Assembly: GCA_024692905.1 (NCBI GenBank)
Contig: JAILLY010000115.1
Span: forward strand, 1-38,933
Origin: Lachnospiraceae bacterium
GTDB taxonomy: Bacteria; Bacillota; Clostridia; Lachnospirales; Lachnospiraceae
DNA length: 38,933 nt
Reading direction: 5' to 3'
A program made the translations under genes and the position numbers. Below, piece by piece: positions 8,348 through 16,181 of the stretch (position 1 is the first letter of the stretch; every line of letters starts with the position of its first letter). The notes under the pieces are model-generated. The model was not told the origin of the DNA and did no database searches. It saw only the letters and a program-made list of their open reading frames with translations.

Positions 8348-8626
8348 ATGGAACAGAACGGATATATGAAAAAAGCTTTAAGCGACCTGGCGTTTGACGT
8401 ATCCTTCGGGGATTCTATACGCCATCTTCATAACAGCGGATACACTCCCGAAGAGATAGTGAAGTACTTTGATACCTCCACGCTCACGGAGGACAAGGTA
8501 CGCGAAGTGATCGCAAAATATGAATCCTCGTCCGGCAAAAAAGACGGAGGATATGAGTTTGTTAAGGTATACGACGAATTCGGAAAGGCTTCATTCGTAA
8601 AAAGAAGAATCAGGCTAACTGAGTGA
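8348..8626 (+). CDS. Small conserved-looking protein of unknown function, 92 aa
   Basis: I do not recognise a family. The 92-residue protein is soluble and predicted mostly helical. Residues 20-60 (DSIRHLHNSGYTPEEIVKYF, then TLTEDKVREVIAKYE) read like a helix-turn-helix or sigma-region-4-like fold, and the C-terminus is basic with an extended segment (VKVYDEFGKASFVKRRIRL). AGGAGA lies 7 nt before the ATG, which supports a real start. Codon choice matches the neighbours. The last 12 bp overlap the 3' end of the convergent ion-channel gene. It could be a small DNA- or RNA-binding factor, but that is only a guess from helix spacing. Confidence 0.7.
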   Translation: MEQNGYMKKALSDLAFDVSFGDSIRHLHNSGYTPEEIVKYFDTSTLTEDKVREVIAKYESSSGKKDGGYEFVKVYDEFGKASFVKRRIRLTE

Positions 8627-9634
8627 CTTTACCGCAGTTACAATTATATCTCCGGCCTTAAGGACCAGATCCTTTTCGGGGACGAGCTTCTCTTCTCCCC
8701 TTATGACCATTACGGGAGTCATATCGGGCAGATATTCGACATTTCCGACCCTGATCCCGTCAAACCTGCTTCCCTCAGCTATCTTCGAGGTTATAAACCT
8801 GGGATTCGTTTCATCATTGGGACCGCCCATTATCTTGAATTCGGAATACTGTTCCACAAAACCCGCGGATATTATGCCCGTGGGTATTGCAACCATGCCG
8901 ACTCCGAGGAAGGATATTATGATCGCCATGAACCTGCCTCCCGCAGTGACGGGATACAGATCGCCGTAACCCACGGTCAGAAGGGTCGATACGGACCACC
9001 ATATACCGGAGAAGGCATTCTTAAACTGGTCGGGCTGGGCCTCATGCTCAAGACTGTACATGCACAGCGACGAAGCTAACATCAGTATGATGATCATACT
9101 GAGTGACGACACGAGCTGGTTCTTTTTCTCCTTTATAACGCTGACTATGACATTAAACGCATCATACTGGGCATTTATCTTAAACAGCCTGAATATCCTG
9201 ATGACCCTGAGGATCCTGAACGCCACCGCTCCCGCGGGGAAGATAAACGGAAGAAAATACGGGATTATCGTGAACAGATCGATAAGGCCGAATAAGGAAA
9301 ATATGAACTTAAGCCTTGACGTAAGGGGATCCTTCTCTTCAGGGTAGAGCATATCCGCCGTCCATATCCTGAGCAGATATTCTACGGTAAATATCATTAT
9401 CGTGATTAATTCGATCAGGTCAAGGGTCCCATGATATGGTTTAAGCTGCTCAAACGTCTGGGCAAGGGTCACGATAAGGTTTAACAGTATGACTATGACG
9501 ATAAATCCGTCAAATAAGGCACTCGGGACATCATCCTTATTGCCTATCTCGATTATTTTAAATATCCGTTTCCTTAATTCCTTCATCTCTTGTCTTATCA
9601 GGTAAAGTCCCTTTCTATGAATTCCTCTGCTCAT
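8615..9634 (-). CDS. Voltage-gated potassium channel (Kv-like, 6 TM)
   Basis: A classic six-helix voltage-gated K+ channel. S1-S3 are hydrophobic segments, S4 is FRILRVIRIFRLFK with Arg at every third position (voltage sensor), the pore helix and filter read STLLTVGYGDLYP, and S6 follows (GVGMVAIPTGIISAGF). After S6 comes a cytoplasmic tail of about 80 residues with a TrkA-C/RCK-C-like stretch (PVMVIRGEEKLVPEKDLVLKAGD). It should carry K+ and set membrane potential. The start is uncertain: the frame opens at a TTG (9652), the first ATG is 9634, and another ATG lies at 9586 (MKELRKRIF); none has a well-placed ribosome binding site. The gene is divergent from murG with only 98 bp between them and overlaps the 92-aa gene by 12 bp at its 3' end. 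Confidence 0.9.
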   Translation of the reverse strand: MSRGIHRKGLYLIRQEMKELRKRIFKIIEIGNKDDVPSALFDGFIVIVILLNLIVTLAQTFEQLKPYHGTLDLIELITIMIFTVEYLLRIWTADMLYPEEKDPLTSRLKFIFSLFGLIDLFTIIPYFLPFIFPAGAVAFRILRVIRIFRLFKINAQYDAFNVIVSVIKEKKNQLVSSLSMIIILMLASSLCMYSLEHEAQPDQFKNAFSGIWWSVSTLLTVGYGDLYPVTAGGRFMAIIISFLGVGMVAIPTGIISAGFVEQYSEFKIMGGPNDETNPRFITSKIAEGSRFDGIRVGNVEYLPDMTPVMVIRGEEKLVPEKDLVLKAGDIIVTAVKSLS

Positions 9635-9695
9635 CCATGGCCATATCCTCAAACATAAAACCTGCGAGAATATTGTACCATGTATGACTGTTTCA

Positions 9696-9704
9696 TGCTA
9701 CAAT
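9696..9704 (+). promoter_or_regulatory. Extended -10 promoter of murG
   Basis: TGCTACAAT: an extended -10 (TGn plus TACAAT) 29 bp before the murG ATG. No good -35 is seen at 16-18 bp, which fits an extended -10 type. Expected start of transcription is near 9711. Confidence 0.5.
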
Positions 9705-9732
9705 CAAATGAAGCGACGGAAAGGAACCACTT

Positions 9733-10794
9733 ATGAAAAAGATCATCTTAACAGGCGGCGGGACCGCAGGACACGTTACCCCGAATATGGCACTTATACC
9801 AGGACTTAAGGACCTTGGATACGAAATAGAATATATAGGTTCATACGACGGTATAGAGAGTACCCTCATTAAGGAGATGGACATACCCTATCACGGGATA
9901 TCCTCCGGGAAGTTAAGGAGATACTTCTCACTTAAGAATTTTACCGACCCCTTCAGGGTATTAAAGGGCTTCTTCGAGGCGGGACGTCTTATAAAGGAAC
10001 TCAAGCCCGATATCATCTTTTCCAAAGGCGGCTTCGTATCCGTGCCTGTAGTCTGGGCTGCGGGCAGGCAGCATGTACCGGTCATAATCCATGAATCCGA
10101 CATGACCCCGGGACTGGCCAACCGTCTGTGCTTCAAGACTGCACGAAAGATATGCTGCAATTTCCCCGAGACACTTAAGCTGCTGCCTTCGGATAAGGCC
10201 GTACTTTCTGGATCCCCGATAAGAAGCCGGCTGCTTGATGGAGATGCGGATGCGGCCCGCAGATTCACGGGATTTACCGATGACAAGCCCGTGGTACTCG
10301 TAATGGGCGGATCCCTCGGCGCGGCCAACGTAAACAAGGCCGTACGCGATATACTTCCGGGACTTACAGCGCGCTTCAACGTGATCCATCTCACCGGCAA
10401 GGGCAAGCTCGATGAAACACTTAAAGATACCCCGGGATACCGTCAATATGAATATATCAAGGATGAACTTAAGGACCTTTTCGCCCTGTGCGACATAGTC
10501 ATCTCAAGGGCCGGAGCAAATGCGATATGTGAGCTCCTTGCCTTAAGAAAGCCGAATATCCTTATACCGCTTCCTTCGGCGAGCAGCCGCGGAGACCAGC
10601 TCCTTAATGCGGAGTCATTCAAAAAGCAGGGCTATTCCATGGTCCTTACGGAGGATGAGATAACGGGAAACGTACTGCTTGACAGGATAAACCTGTTATA
10701 TGAAGAACGGGAAAGATATACGCAGGCCATGTCAAAGAGCCCGCAGAACAATGCGATAGAGACGATATTATCCCTTATAAAAGAAGGAGCTTAA
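9733..10794 (+). CDS. murG: MurG, lipid II-forming N-acetylglucosaminyltransferase
   Basis: MurG moves GlcNAc from UDP-GlcNAc to lipid I, making lipid II on the inner face of the membrane. The 353 residues match the family length. The N-domain begins with the glycine-rich loop TGGGTAGHVTP (residues 7-17), then FSKGGFVSVPVVWAA and HESDMTPGLANRL. The C-domain has the second glycine loop (VMGGSLGAANVN) and the UDP-GlcNAc site (SRAGANAICELLAL, then P-ASSRGDQLLNA). GGAAAGGAA lies 7 nt before the ATG. It is outside the usual dcw division cluster: it stands alone, divergent from the K+ channel and convergent with the HIT gene 3 bp away. Many Lachnospiraceae have such stand-alone copies; whether another murG exists elsewhere cannot be seen. 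Confidence 0.95.
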   Translation: MKKIILTGGGTAGHVTPNMALIPGLKDLGYEIEYIGSYDGIESTLIKEMDIPYHGISSGKLRRYFSLKNFTDPFRVLKGFFEAGRLIKELKPDIIFSKGGFVSVPVVWAAGRQHVPVIIHESDMTPGLANRLCFKTARKICCNFPETLKLLPSDKAVLSGSPIRSRLLDGDADAARRFTGFTDDKPVVLVMGGSLGAANVNKAVRDILPGLTARFNVIHLTGKGKLDETLKDTPGYRQYEYIKDELKDLFALCDIVISRAGANAICELLALRKPNILIPLPSASSRGDQLLNAESFKKQGYSMVLTEDEITGNVLLDRINLLYEERERYTQAMSKSPQNNAIETILSLIKEGA

Positions 10795-10797
10795 GCC

Positions 10798-11205
10798 TTA
10801 AAGCTTAAGCTCTTTGCATATCTCCTCAAGTTCGCCCGCCTCAGGTGCCGTCGGCTTCCACTGGAGCAGGGCGTTATCATCGTTATATCTCGGTATGAGA
10901 TGCATATGAAAATGGAATACGGTCTGGCCTGCTGCCTTTCCGTTATTCTGGACCACGTTGAACCCGTCGCAGTTAAGCTTCTCCTTCATATGGACCGCCA
11001 ACTTGCGGGCAAGCTTAAATGCCTTGCCGGCTGTATCGGGATCAAGTTCGTACAGGTTATCGTAATGCTCCTTCGGAAGGATAAGGGCGTGTCCCCTGGT
11101 CGCGGGTGCCGCATCCAGTATCACGGTAAAATCATCATCCTCATATATAACGTTGGTATCAAATACCCCGTTCGCAAGCTTACAGAAAATACAGTCATCC
11201 TTCAT
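10798..11205 (-). CDS. HIT-family nucleotide hydrolase/transferase
   Basis: A 135-residue HIT (histidine triad) protein. The catalytic triad motif is HFHMHLIPR with His98, His100 and His102, and the N-terminal CIFCK pair (Cys5, Cys8) is typical of the zinc-binding Hint branch. RGHALILPKEHYDNLYEL and NVVQNNGKAAGQTVFH are further family blocks. Such enzymes hydrolyse AMP-lysine, adenosine phosphoramidates or dinucleoside polyphosphates; the physiological substrate is unknown. AAGGAGG lies 7 nt before the ATG. It follows the flavodoxin-SCP2 gene by 25 bp and is probably co-transcribed with it. Confidence 0.93.
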   Translation of the reverse strand: MKDDCIFCKLANGVFDTNVIYEDDDFTVILDAAPATRGHALILPKEHYDNLYELDPDTAGKAFKLARKLAVHMKEKLNCDGFNVVQNNGKAAGQTVFHFHMHLIPRYNDDNALLQWKPTAPEAGELEEICKELKL

Positions 11206-11230
11206 GTCAAATCCTCCTTATGATCCGGCC

Positions 11231-12235
11231 TTATGCACCTTCATTGCTGAATGTGAATATCTGGTCCAGCATCCTTAACTTCCTGAAATCACCCTTAACC
11301 TGCATCTCTCCGGACATAAATGCCCTTTGGAAACTCATCTGACCGGCCATTATATGGTTCATGACATCACCCGATACCTTGCACAAAACCTGGGGATCGT
11401 CATGATTACCGTAGTAACAGTCAAGCTCCGAGTCGGTAATATCCAGTATTAACGGCTTCTTACGGTCCTTGATCATGAACTTGTATACCGCGTTCACGTC
11501 ACCGCTCGGATTGAAGTTCTCCTTAAAATCATTTATATAGAGCATGCTGTCATCAACGCCCTTATGCTCCATCTTGCCCCTGAACAGTTCAGCAAGCTGT
11601 TCGATATCCTCTTTCTGCTGCTGGACATAGGTATCATCGGATGCATATTTGGATAACTGCTCCGATTCCTGGGGCGTTAACGGTATGTTCCTCGGCACGT
11701 TCCCGGCCTTAACGACCGCCTTGTTGCTCGAAGGCAGCGATCTTGTCCGCTGGGATATGGTACGGTAAAGCGTTTCCGTGCGTTTCTCGATTATCCCGAG
11801 ATATTCCTGGTTCATCTCAAAGGATACAAGATCGTCCACATACCCGCAAAGTCCTGTGCAGACAAGACCTCCGAGCATCTCCCATGCAAGTTCGAGGCTT
11901 GTCATTGCCTCCCTCTCGCCCGGTGCGGTGGACATCACTACCGGACACATATATGTATCTTCTATCTTATCCTTATTTCCGTATAACCAGCAGGCATCAA
12001 GAAACTGCTGCATGTATCCGCCTATTCCGAACCATTCAAGCGTAGTCGCAAGTATGATGCCGTCTGCGTCATTGATCGATGCGGGGATCGTAGATATCGA
12101 ATTACGAAGCTCAAAAAGATTAAACTTTTCAACCTTGACATTAAGTTCATCGAGGACCTGCTGCATCTTCCCTATCACAAACAGCGTGGGATCGTCGATT
12201 ATCCCGCGTCCTCCGTAATAAATGTTAATCTTCAT
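11231..12235 (-). CDS. Flavodoxin-like reductase fused to an SCP2 lipid-binding domain
   Basis: A 334-residue two-domain protein. Residues 1-170 look like a flavodoxin or NADPH-dependent FMN reductase (KINIYYGGRG start, then DGIILATTLEWFGIGGYMQQFLDACW, the loop that packs on FMN). A linker rich in Gln and Glu follows. Residues 225-334 resemble an SCP2 sterol-carrier domain (NAVYKFMIKDRKKPLILDI; ending with HIMAGQMSFQRAFMSGEMQVKGD, the usual SCP2 end). SCP2 domains bind hydrophobic ligands; with no sterols expected, a lipid or quinone-like substrate for the flavin domain is a reasonable guess. I chose ATG 12235 (GGGAGG 10 nt upstream) over the in-frame GTG at 12253, which sits on that site. 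Heads an operon with the HIT gene. Confidence 0.88.
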   Translation of the reverse strand: MKINIYYGGRGIIDDPTLFVIGKMQQVLDELNVKVEKFNLFELRNSISTIPASINDADGIILATTLEWFGIGGYMQQFLDACWLYGNKDKIEDTYMCPVVMSTAPGEREAMTSLELAWEMLGGLVCTGLCGYVDDLVSFEMNQEYLGIIEKRTETLYRTISQRTRSLPSSNKAVVKAGNVPRNIPLTPQESEQLSKYASDDTYVQQQKEDIEQLAELFRGKMEHKGVDDSMLYINDFKENFNPSGDVNAVYKFMIKDRKKPLILDITDSELDCYYGNHDDPQVLCKVSGDVMNHIMAGQMSFQRAFMSGEMQVKGDFRKLRMLDQIFTFSNEGA

Positions 12236-12307
12236 AAACGGAATACCTCCCACAGGTCAGTTATCCCGGACGGACAAATGCAGATACTTAACGCCCGGAC
12301 CGTTAAA

Positions 12308-12335
12308 AGTATACCATATTTCCGTCGGAAATCAA
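12308..12335 (-). promoter_or_regulatory. Promoter of the flavodoxin-SCP2 gene
   Basis: On the minus strand: TTGATT (12335-12330), 16 bp, TATACT (12313-12308) preceded by TGG (extended -10). Transcription should start near 12301, giving a leader of about 65 nt. Confidence 0.6.
12318..12332. promoter_or_regulatory. 15-bp palindrome inside a promoter spacer (operator candidate)
   Basis: ATTTCCGTCGGAAAT is a perfect inverted repeat (7-bp arms, 1-bp centre). It covers most of the spacer between the -35 and -10 of the flavodoxin-SCP2 promoter, where a bound repressor would block polymerase. I do not recognise the regulator. Confidence 0.55.
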
Positions 12336-12386
12336 ATGACTGAGGGCATGTCAGCGCCTGTTTTTGTGGGAAACAGCCCCGTTATG

Positions 12387-12395
12387 TGATATAAT
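12387..12395 (+). promoter_or_regulatory. Extended -10 directly before the second kinase (leaderless mRNA likely)
   Basis: TGATATAAT is a perfect TATAAT with TGn extension. Its last base is 7 nt before the ATG at 12402, so transcription should start at or next to the A of the start codon. There is no Shine-Dalgarno sequence between them. Confidence 0.65.
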
Positions 12396-12401
12396 ATCTT
12401 T

Positions 12402-14294
12402 ATGTATTACAATATCTCTTTTGACATAGCTGCGATACTTGTCCTTACGGTGATCGCAGTCGGCATGAAGACGGTTCTGTACACGGATACGCGTGGGCAT
12501 AAGCTTATGCTGATATATGTCATTTCCGTGATAGTATCCGCCAATATAGATATCATTACCGCATATACGATCTGCTACGGTCATATGGTCCCGGATCCGC
12601 TCAACCTGATCCTTAACACCCTGTATCAGTATACGACCGTTTTCAGTGTTGCCGTAGCTATGCGGACCATCTTAAGTTACTTTCCGGGCGCTTCAAAAAC
12701 GTCAGTGATCATAAACAGGACCCTTCTGTACATTCAGGCCGGATTCGTGACCCTTAACATATTTACGGGCATTATGTTCAGGTTCAGGGACGGCTACTAT
12801 GCTCACGGCCCGGTCTATTTTGCCGCTTATATCATTTCACTGGCCGTAGTCCTCCATATGCTGTTCGTTGTACTTAAGAACCGCTCCGGCATGCCGGGCC
12901 TTATGATCAGGATAATAATACTGTTCCTGTTCCTGCCTACTGTATTTACGGTAATACAGATGATAGCGGGCAATATCCTGCTCATTGCGTTCGGCGAGGC
13001 TTTTTCGGCACTCATCATGCTGTTTGCACTCGAAACTCCGGATTACCGCAAACTGATGAAGACGATGAAAGAACTGGAGGCAGCAAGGGAAGAGGCCAAT
13101 ATCGCAAACAACGCAAAGAGCGATTTCCTTGCGAGCATGTCTCACGAGATACGTACCCCCATAAACGGGATACTCGGAATGAACACCATGATCCTGCGGG
13201 ATTCGGACGATCCGCAGATAATCGAATATGCCGAAAACATCCGCATTGCCGGAAACGGCCTCCTGTCTATAATCAATGATATACTGGACCTTTCCAAAAT
13301 AGAATCGGGAGCGGTAAAGCTGCAGCCTTCCGATTACGAACTGTCATCGATACTGAATGACTGTTACCAGATAAACCGTACCCGCGCGGCTGAAAAAGGC
13401 CTTGAGTTCATATTTGAAAACGATCCCGACATGCCTTCGGGATATTACGGCGATGAGGTCAGGATCCGACAGATCATAAATAACCTCTTATCAAACGGGA
13501 TAAAATATACGGAAGAAGGCTCGGTACTGCTCAAAGCGGGATATATCGAAGATGATACCACTAAGTCCGCCGGCACATCCGGGGATGAAGATGATAAACC
13601 CGGGATCCTTAAGATATCCGTCACGGATACGGGCATCGGAATAAAGGAAGAGGACTTCGATCTTCTGTTTAAGAGTTTTTCGCGGCTCGACGAGATCAAG
13701 AACAGGCATATCGAGGGATCCGGCCTGGGACTCATGATCACAAATCAGCTCGTTTCCATGATGAACGGGACCATTGATGTAAAGAGCGAATACGGGAAGG
13801 GCTCGACCTTCACTGTCATGATACCCCAGAAGGTCACCGATCGCGCTAAGCCGGGCGACCTTGCAGCAAGGTTCAAAGAACCCGTAAACAGTGCCGCAAA
13901 AGCTGCGGATATCTTCAGTGCACCCGGTAAAAAGGTGCTCATAGTCGATGATATGAAGATGAACATCCTCGTATTCAGGGGTCTCCTTAAAGGTACGGAA
14001 CTTACCATAGACAGCGCACTTTCCGGTGTCGAGGCCATCCGTATGACCGAAAAGACCAGATACGATATCATCTTCATGGATCATTTAATGCCCGAAATGG
14101 ACGGTGTCGAGGCATTCCACAGGATACATGATGATAAGGATAACCCAAATAACGACACCCCCGTTGTCGTGCTAACCGCAAACGCGATAGTCGGAATGCG
14201 GGATTCATATCTCGAGGAAGGTTTTGCGGAATACATAAGCAAACCCATAGACCAGAAAAAGCTCCTAAGCGTGACAAAGCAGCTGCTTAGTTAA
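12402..14294 (+). CDS. Hybrid histidine kinase with N-terminal membrane domain and receiver
   Basis: A 630-residue membrane kinase. Residues 1-210 form about six to seven transmembrane helices starting directly at the N-terminus (MYYNISFDIAAILVL, a start I associate with clostridial signalling proteins). A helical linker (KELEAAREEANIANNAK) leads to HisKA with phospho-acceptor His248 in MSHEIRTPINGI. The ATPase domain shows NNLLSNGIKYT, DTGIGI and GSGLGL. The receiver near 510-630 has VDD and phospho-acceptor Asp560 in FMDHLMPEMDG. It resembles the kinase at 6429-8228 in layout and sequence, so the two may be distant paralogues. No cognate response regulator or HPt is near. The start is the only one that keeps the first helix; the message appears leaderless. 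It ends 8 bp from the convergent Tad operon. Confidence 0.9.
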   Translation: MYYNISFDIAAILVLTVIAVGMKTVLYTDTRGHKLMLIYVISVIVSANIDIITAYTICYGHMVPDPLNLILNTLYQYTTVFSVAVAMRTILSYFPGASKTSVIINRTLLYIQAGFVTLNIFTGIMFRFRDGYYAHGPVYFAAYIISLAVVLHMLFVVLKNRSGMPGLMIRIIILFLFLPTVFTVIQMIAGNILLIAFGEAFSALIMLFALETPDYRKLMKTMKELEAAREEANIANNAKSDFLASMSHEIRTPINGILGMNTMILRDSDDPQIIEYAENIRIAGNGLLSIINDILDLSKIESGAVKLQPSDYELSSILNDCYQINRTRAAEKGLEFIFENDPDMPSGYYGDEVRIRQIINNLLSNGIKYTEEGSVLLKAGYIEDDTTKSAGTSGDEDDKPGILKISVTDTGIGIKEEDFDLLFKSFSRLDEIKNRHIEGSGLGLMITNQLVSMMNGTIDVKSEYGKGSTFTVMIPQKVTDRAKPGDLAARFKEPVNSAAKAADIFSAPGKKVLIVDDMKMNILVFRGLLKGTELTIDSALSGVEAIRMTEKTRYDIIFMDHLMPEMDGVEAFHRIHDDKDNPNNDTPVVVLTANAIVGMRDSYLEEGFAEYISKPIDQKKLLSVTKQLLS

Positions 14295-14302
14295 GATTAT
14301 CC

Positions 14303-15220
14303 TTATCCTCCCGCGCTCACGAGCCTCATTGCCTCCTTTGCGGTGTCATCGTCGTAGCGTATGACCCTCTCCTTGTATTTCCCGGTCTCATTAAACCATT
14401 TAAGCGTGATGCTGCCTGCTAAAAATACCGCCATGGCGGCACTGACGCATATAAACACCTTCATCTCCTTCATCATGAGCAGCCTGCTGCATACTCCTTC
14501 ATCCTTGAGGGCTGCAGCCAGCGCAAATCCGGAGATCATGAATATGACCGCCGCACAGATCCCGATTATGATGCGGCCTTCAAAAGGTATCACCGGGCTT
14601 CCCTCATCTTCAGGCGGATACAGCTCGCCGTCTTCGATCACAATATGATCAGTAAATTCTTCCTTCCCGTCATCTTCTTCAACGGCAGGCCTTGTAAGAA
14701 GGCTCTTTAATGCGTAATCGCCGACCGTGACCTGCTTATAAAGATCATAAGCGAGCGCAATGGCCATATCATCCTTACTGTCGACCTTCTGAAGGATATA
14801 CTCGGCAAATCCGTTAAGGGATCCCTCCACGGAAGAATAAGTTCCCGGAAAATAACAAAACGATGCCCTTCCGGATACCGGCTCGACATATATATACTCC
14901 CGGTCAAGGATCAGATGCTCAAACGGAAGAAGATGATCCTCCATAGATCCCATCGCTGTCACAAGTGATCCTATGAGCGCATATAATCCCGCGTATCCGA
15001 TGTCCCGGCCGTCATAAAGGCTCGCAAGGCTCACCATATGCGAAGTATCATAGACATAGTTAAGTACTCCGTCGGTATAGGAAAGTGAAGTGACGAGCAG
15101 TCCGGGAATATGGTTGCATGTGAGCATACCTGCTATATAACCGCTGCCGGTTCCTTTGTCATCTTCTATTATCATCATGCTTCCGTTTATGCCGTTATCG
15201 TATCTTGCATTTATGCTCAT
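14303..15220 (-). CDS. DUF6382-like membrane protein of Tad loci
   Basis: A 305-residue protein and the last gene of the Tad operon. Residues 1-170 form a soluble domain with family-like features (CNHIPGLLVTSLSYTDGVLNYVYD, then GLYALIGSLVTAM and HLILDREYIYVE). Two transmembrane helices lie near 215-240 and 252-272. I recall this type as DUF6382, often with a C-terminal FHA domain; here the tail after the helices is short and shows no FHA motif, so this is a shorter version. The function is unknown; the position suggests a Tad accessory or signalling factor. AAGGAG lies 6 nt before the ATG. The name is from memory and not verified by search. Confidence 0.7.
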   Translation of the reverse strand: MSINARYDNGINGSMMIIEDDKGTGSGYIAGMLTCNHIPGLLVTSLSYTDGVLNYVYDTSHMVSLASLYDGRDIGYAGLYALIGSLVTAMGSMEDHLLPFEHLILDREYIYVEPVSGRASFCYFPGTYSSVEGSLNGFAEYILQKVDSKDDMAIALAYDLYKQVTVGDYALKSLLTRPAVEEDDGKEEFTDHIVIEDGELYPPEDEGSPVIPFEGRIIIGICAAVIFMISGFALAAALKDEGVCSRLLMMKEMKVFICVSAAMAVFLAGSITLKWFNETGKYKERVIRYDDDTAKEAMRLVSAGG

Positions 15221-15261
15221 CTGCTTCTCCTTCCGTTTACCGTATGTTTCCGCGCTTCTCC

Positions 15262-15699
15262 TTATCCGTCGTCTCTTCCTGAATGTTCATCCCTCTTGTG
15301 ACTCCTTATATAGCCGCTTTGGTCAAGACGGTAAGCACTGCATTCAAAATCATGACCCGTCACGGGATTACTGAGTATCCTTCCCGCAAACAGGCCGCCT
15401 ACGGATGAACTGCCGAGGAACGTTACCCTGACCTCATCCTCTCCCACATCTATATCCGTCTCATAGTCCCATCTGCACATAAGCCGTCCGGGGATCACTT
15501 CCGCCATAGCTTCGTATGCCTTCTCCAGTGCCGGGGCATCTTCCCTTTCCAGGCTTGCGCGAAGCGCGGCCGACATACATGCCTTATTGACGATACATTT
15601 ATCATGAAGCAGGAACCCGGAAAACACGATCACAACAAACAGCCCCAGTATAAGCGGCATTATGATACTAAGCTCTATCGTAAGACTTCCTTTTCTCAA
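15262..15699 (-). CDS. TadE-like pseudopilin
   Basis: A 145-residue TadE-type protein. The N-terminus KGSLTIELSIIMPLILGLFVV is the usual TadE start: a short charged leader, a conserved Glu and a hydrophobic helix that serves as a prepilin-like membrane anchor. The rest is an extracytoplasmic domain with no recognised motif. TadE proteins are processed by the prepilin peptidase and act in assembly of the Flp pilus. The start is TTG 15699, with AAGGAGG 5 nt upstream; it overlaps the TGA of the peptidase gene by 4 bp, so the two are translationally coupled. The longer TadE-type protein nearby is a second member of the family. Confidence 0.82.
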   Translation of the reverse strand: MRKGSLTIELSIIMPLILGLFVVIVFSGFLLHDKCIVNKACMSAALRASLEREDAPALEKAYEAMAEVIPGRLMCRWDYETDIDVGEDEVRVTFLGSSSVGGLFAGRILSNPVTGHDFECSAYRLDQSGYIRSHKRDEHSGRDDG

Positions 15700-16172
15700 A
15701 TCATCCTCCTTAAGGATCCGGATACGGTCATCAGCACATAAGCCGTTAAGAGAAACGGGGCATACGGCAGCGTGCTCTTGCGGTTCCCCTTTCCCGTAAC
15801 GATGCAGGCCGCACCGAACACGGCCGTCATGACCATTGAAAAAAACAATATGATCACCGTTCTTTCAAGACCCTGCATAAAACCCAGCACACCTATCATG
15901 TATACGTCTCCGCGTCCTATAGCTTCACCCGTGAACAGGCTCACCATAAGCAGCACGACACCCGGTATGAAGGCTGCTGCTATACTTAATGGCCCGGGAT
16001 CGTATAAAAGCAGACGGATCCCCGATACGTATTCCGTACCGGATATATGTACACCCAGCATAAGCAGTATTGAAGATGTGAGGAACGCGGCAAGCAGCAT
16101 AACGCTTATGCCGCGTTCCCGTAGATCTGTAAAACTGCATATGATAAGAAAGAATAAGCTTAATAATATCAT
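15696..16172 (-). CDS. Prepilin peptidase, A24 type (TadV/CpaA-like)
   Basis: A 158-residue membrane aspartic protease. The two catalytic Asp are seen in SFTDLRERGI (Asp16 counted from ATG 16172) and the GxGD motif AIGRGDVYMIG (Asp89). Five to six hydrophobic helices make up nearly the whole protein, as in the short TadV/CpaA form, which lacks the N-methylation domain of PilD. It should cleave the leaders of Flp and the TadE proteins in this operon at the inner face of the membrane. I chose ATG 16172 (AAGG 7 nt upstream) over the GTG at 16175. It lies 9 bp after the zinc TadE gene and overlaps the small TadE gene by 4 bp. Confidence 0.9.
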   Translation of the reverse strand: MILLSLFFLIICSFTDLRERGISVMLLAAFLTSSILLMLGVHISGTEYVSGIRLLLYDPGPLSIAAAFIPGVVLLMVSLFTGEAIGRGDVYMIGVLGFMQGLERTVIILFFSMVMTAVFGAACIVTGKGNRKSTLPYAPFLLTAYVLMTVSGSLRRMI

Positions 16173-16181
16173 CACTTCACC

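Noticed and set aside
8348-8626. Sigma factor or anti-sigma assignment for the 92-residue protein
   Set aside because: Helix spacing resembles sigma region 4 but there are no diagnostic residues and the length is too short; kept as unknown.
9586-9652. Short upstream frame (13 codons, MFEDMAMDEQRNS) as a regulatory leader peptide for the K+ channel
   Set aside because: No clear ribosome site and it overlaps the uncertain channel start; could be chance.
13491-14084. Minus-strand frame of 197 residues within the second hybrid kinase
   Set aside because: Overlaps the conserved ATPase and receiver domains on the other strand and has no ribosome site or recognisable motif.
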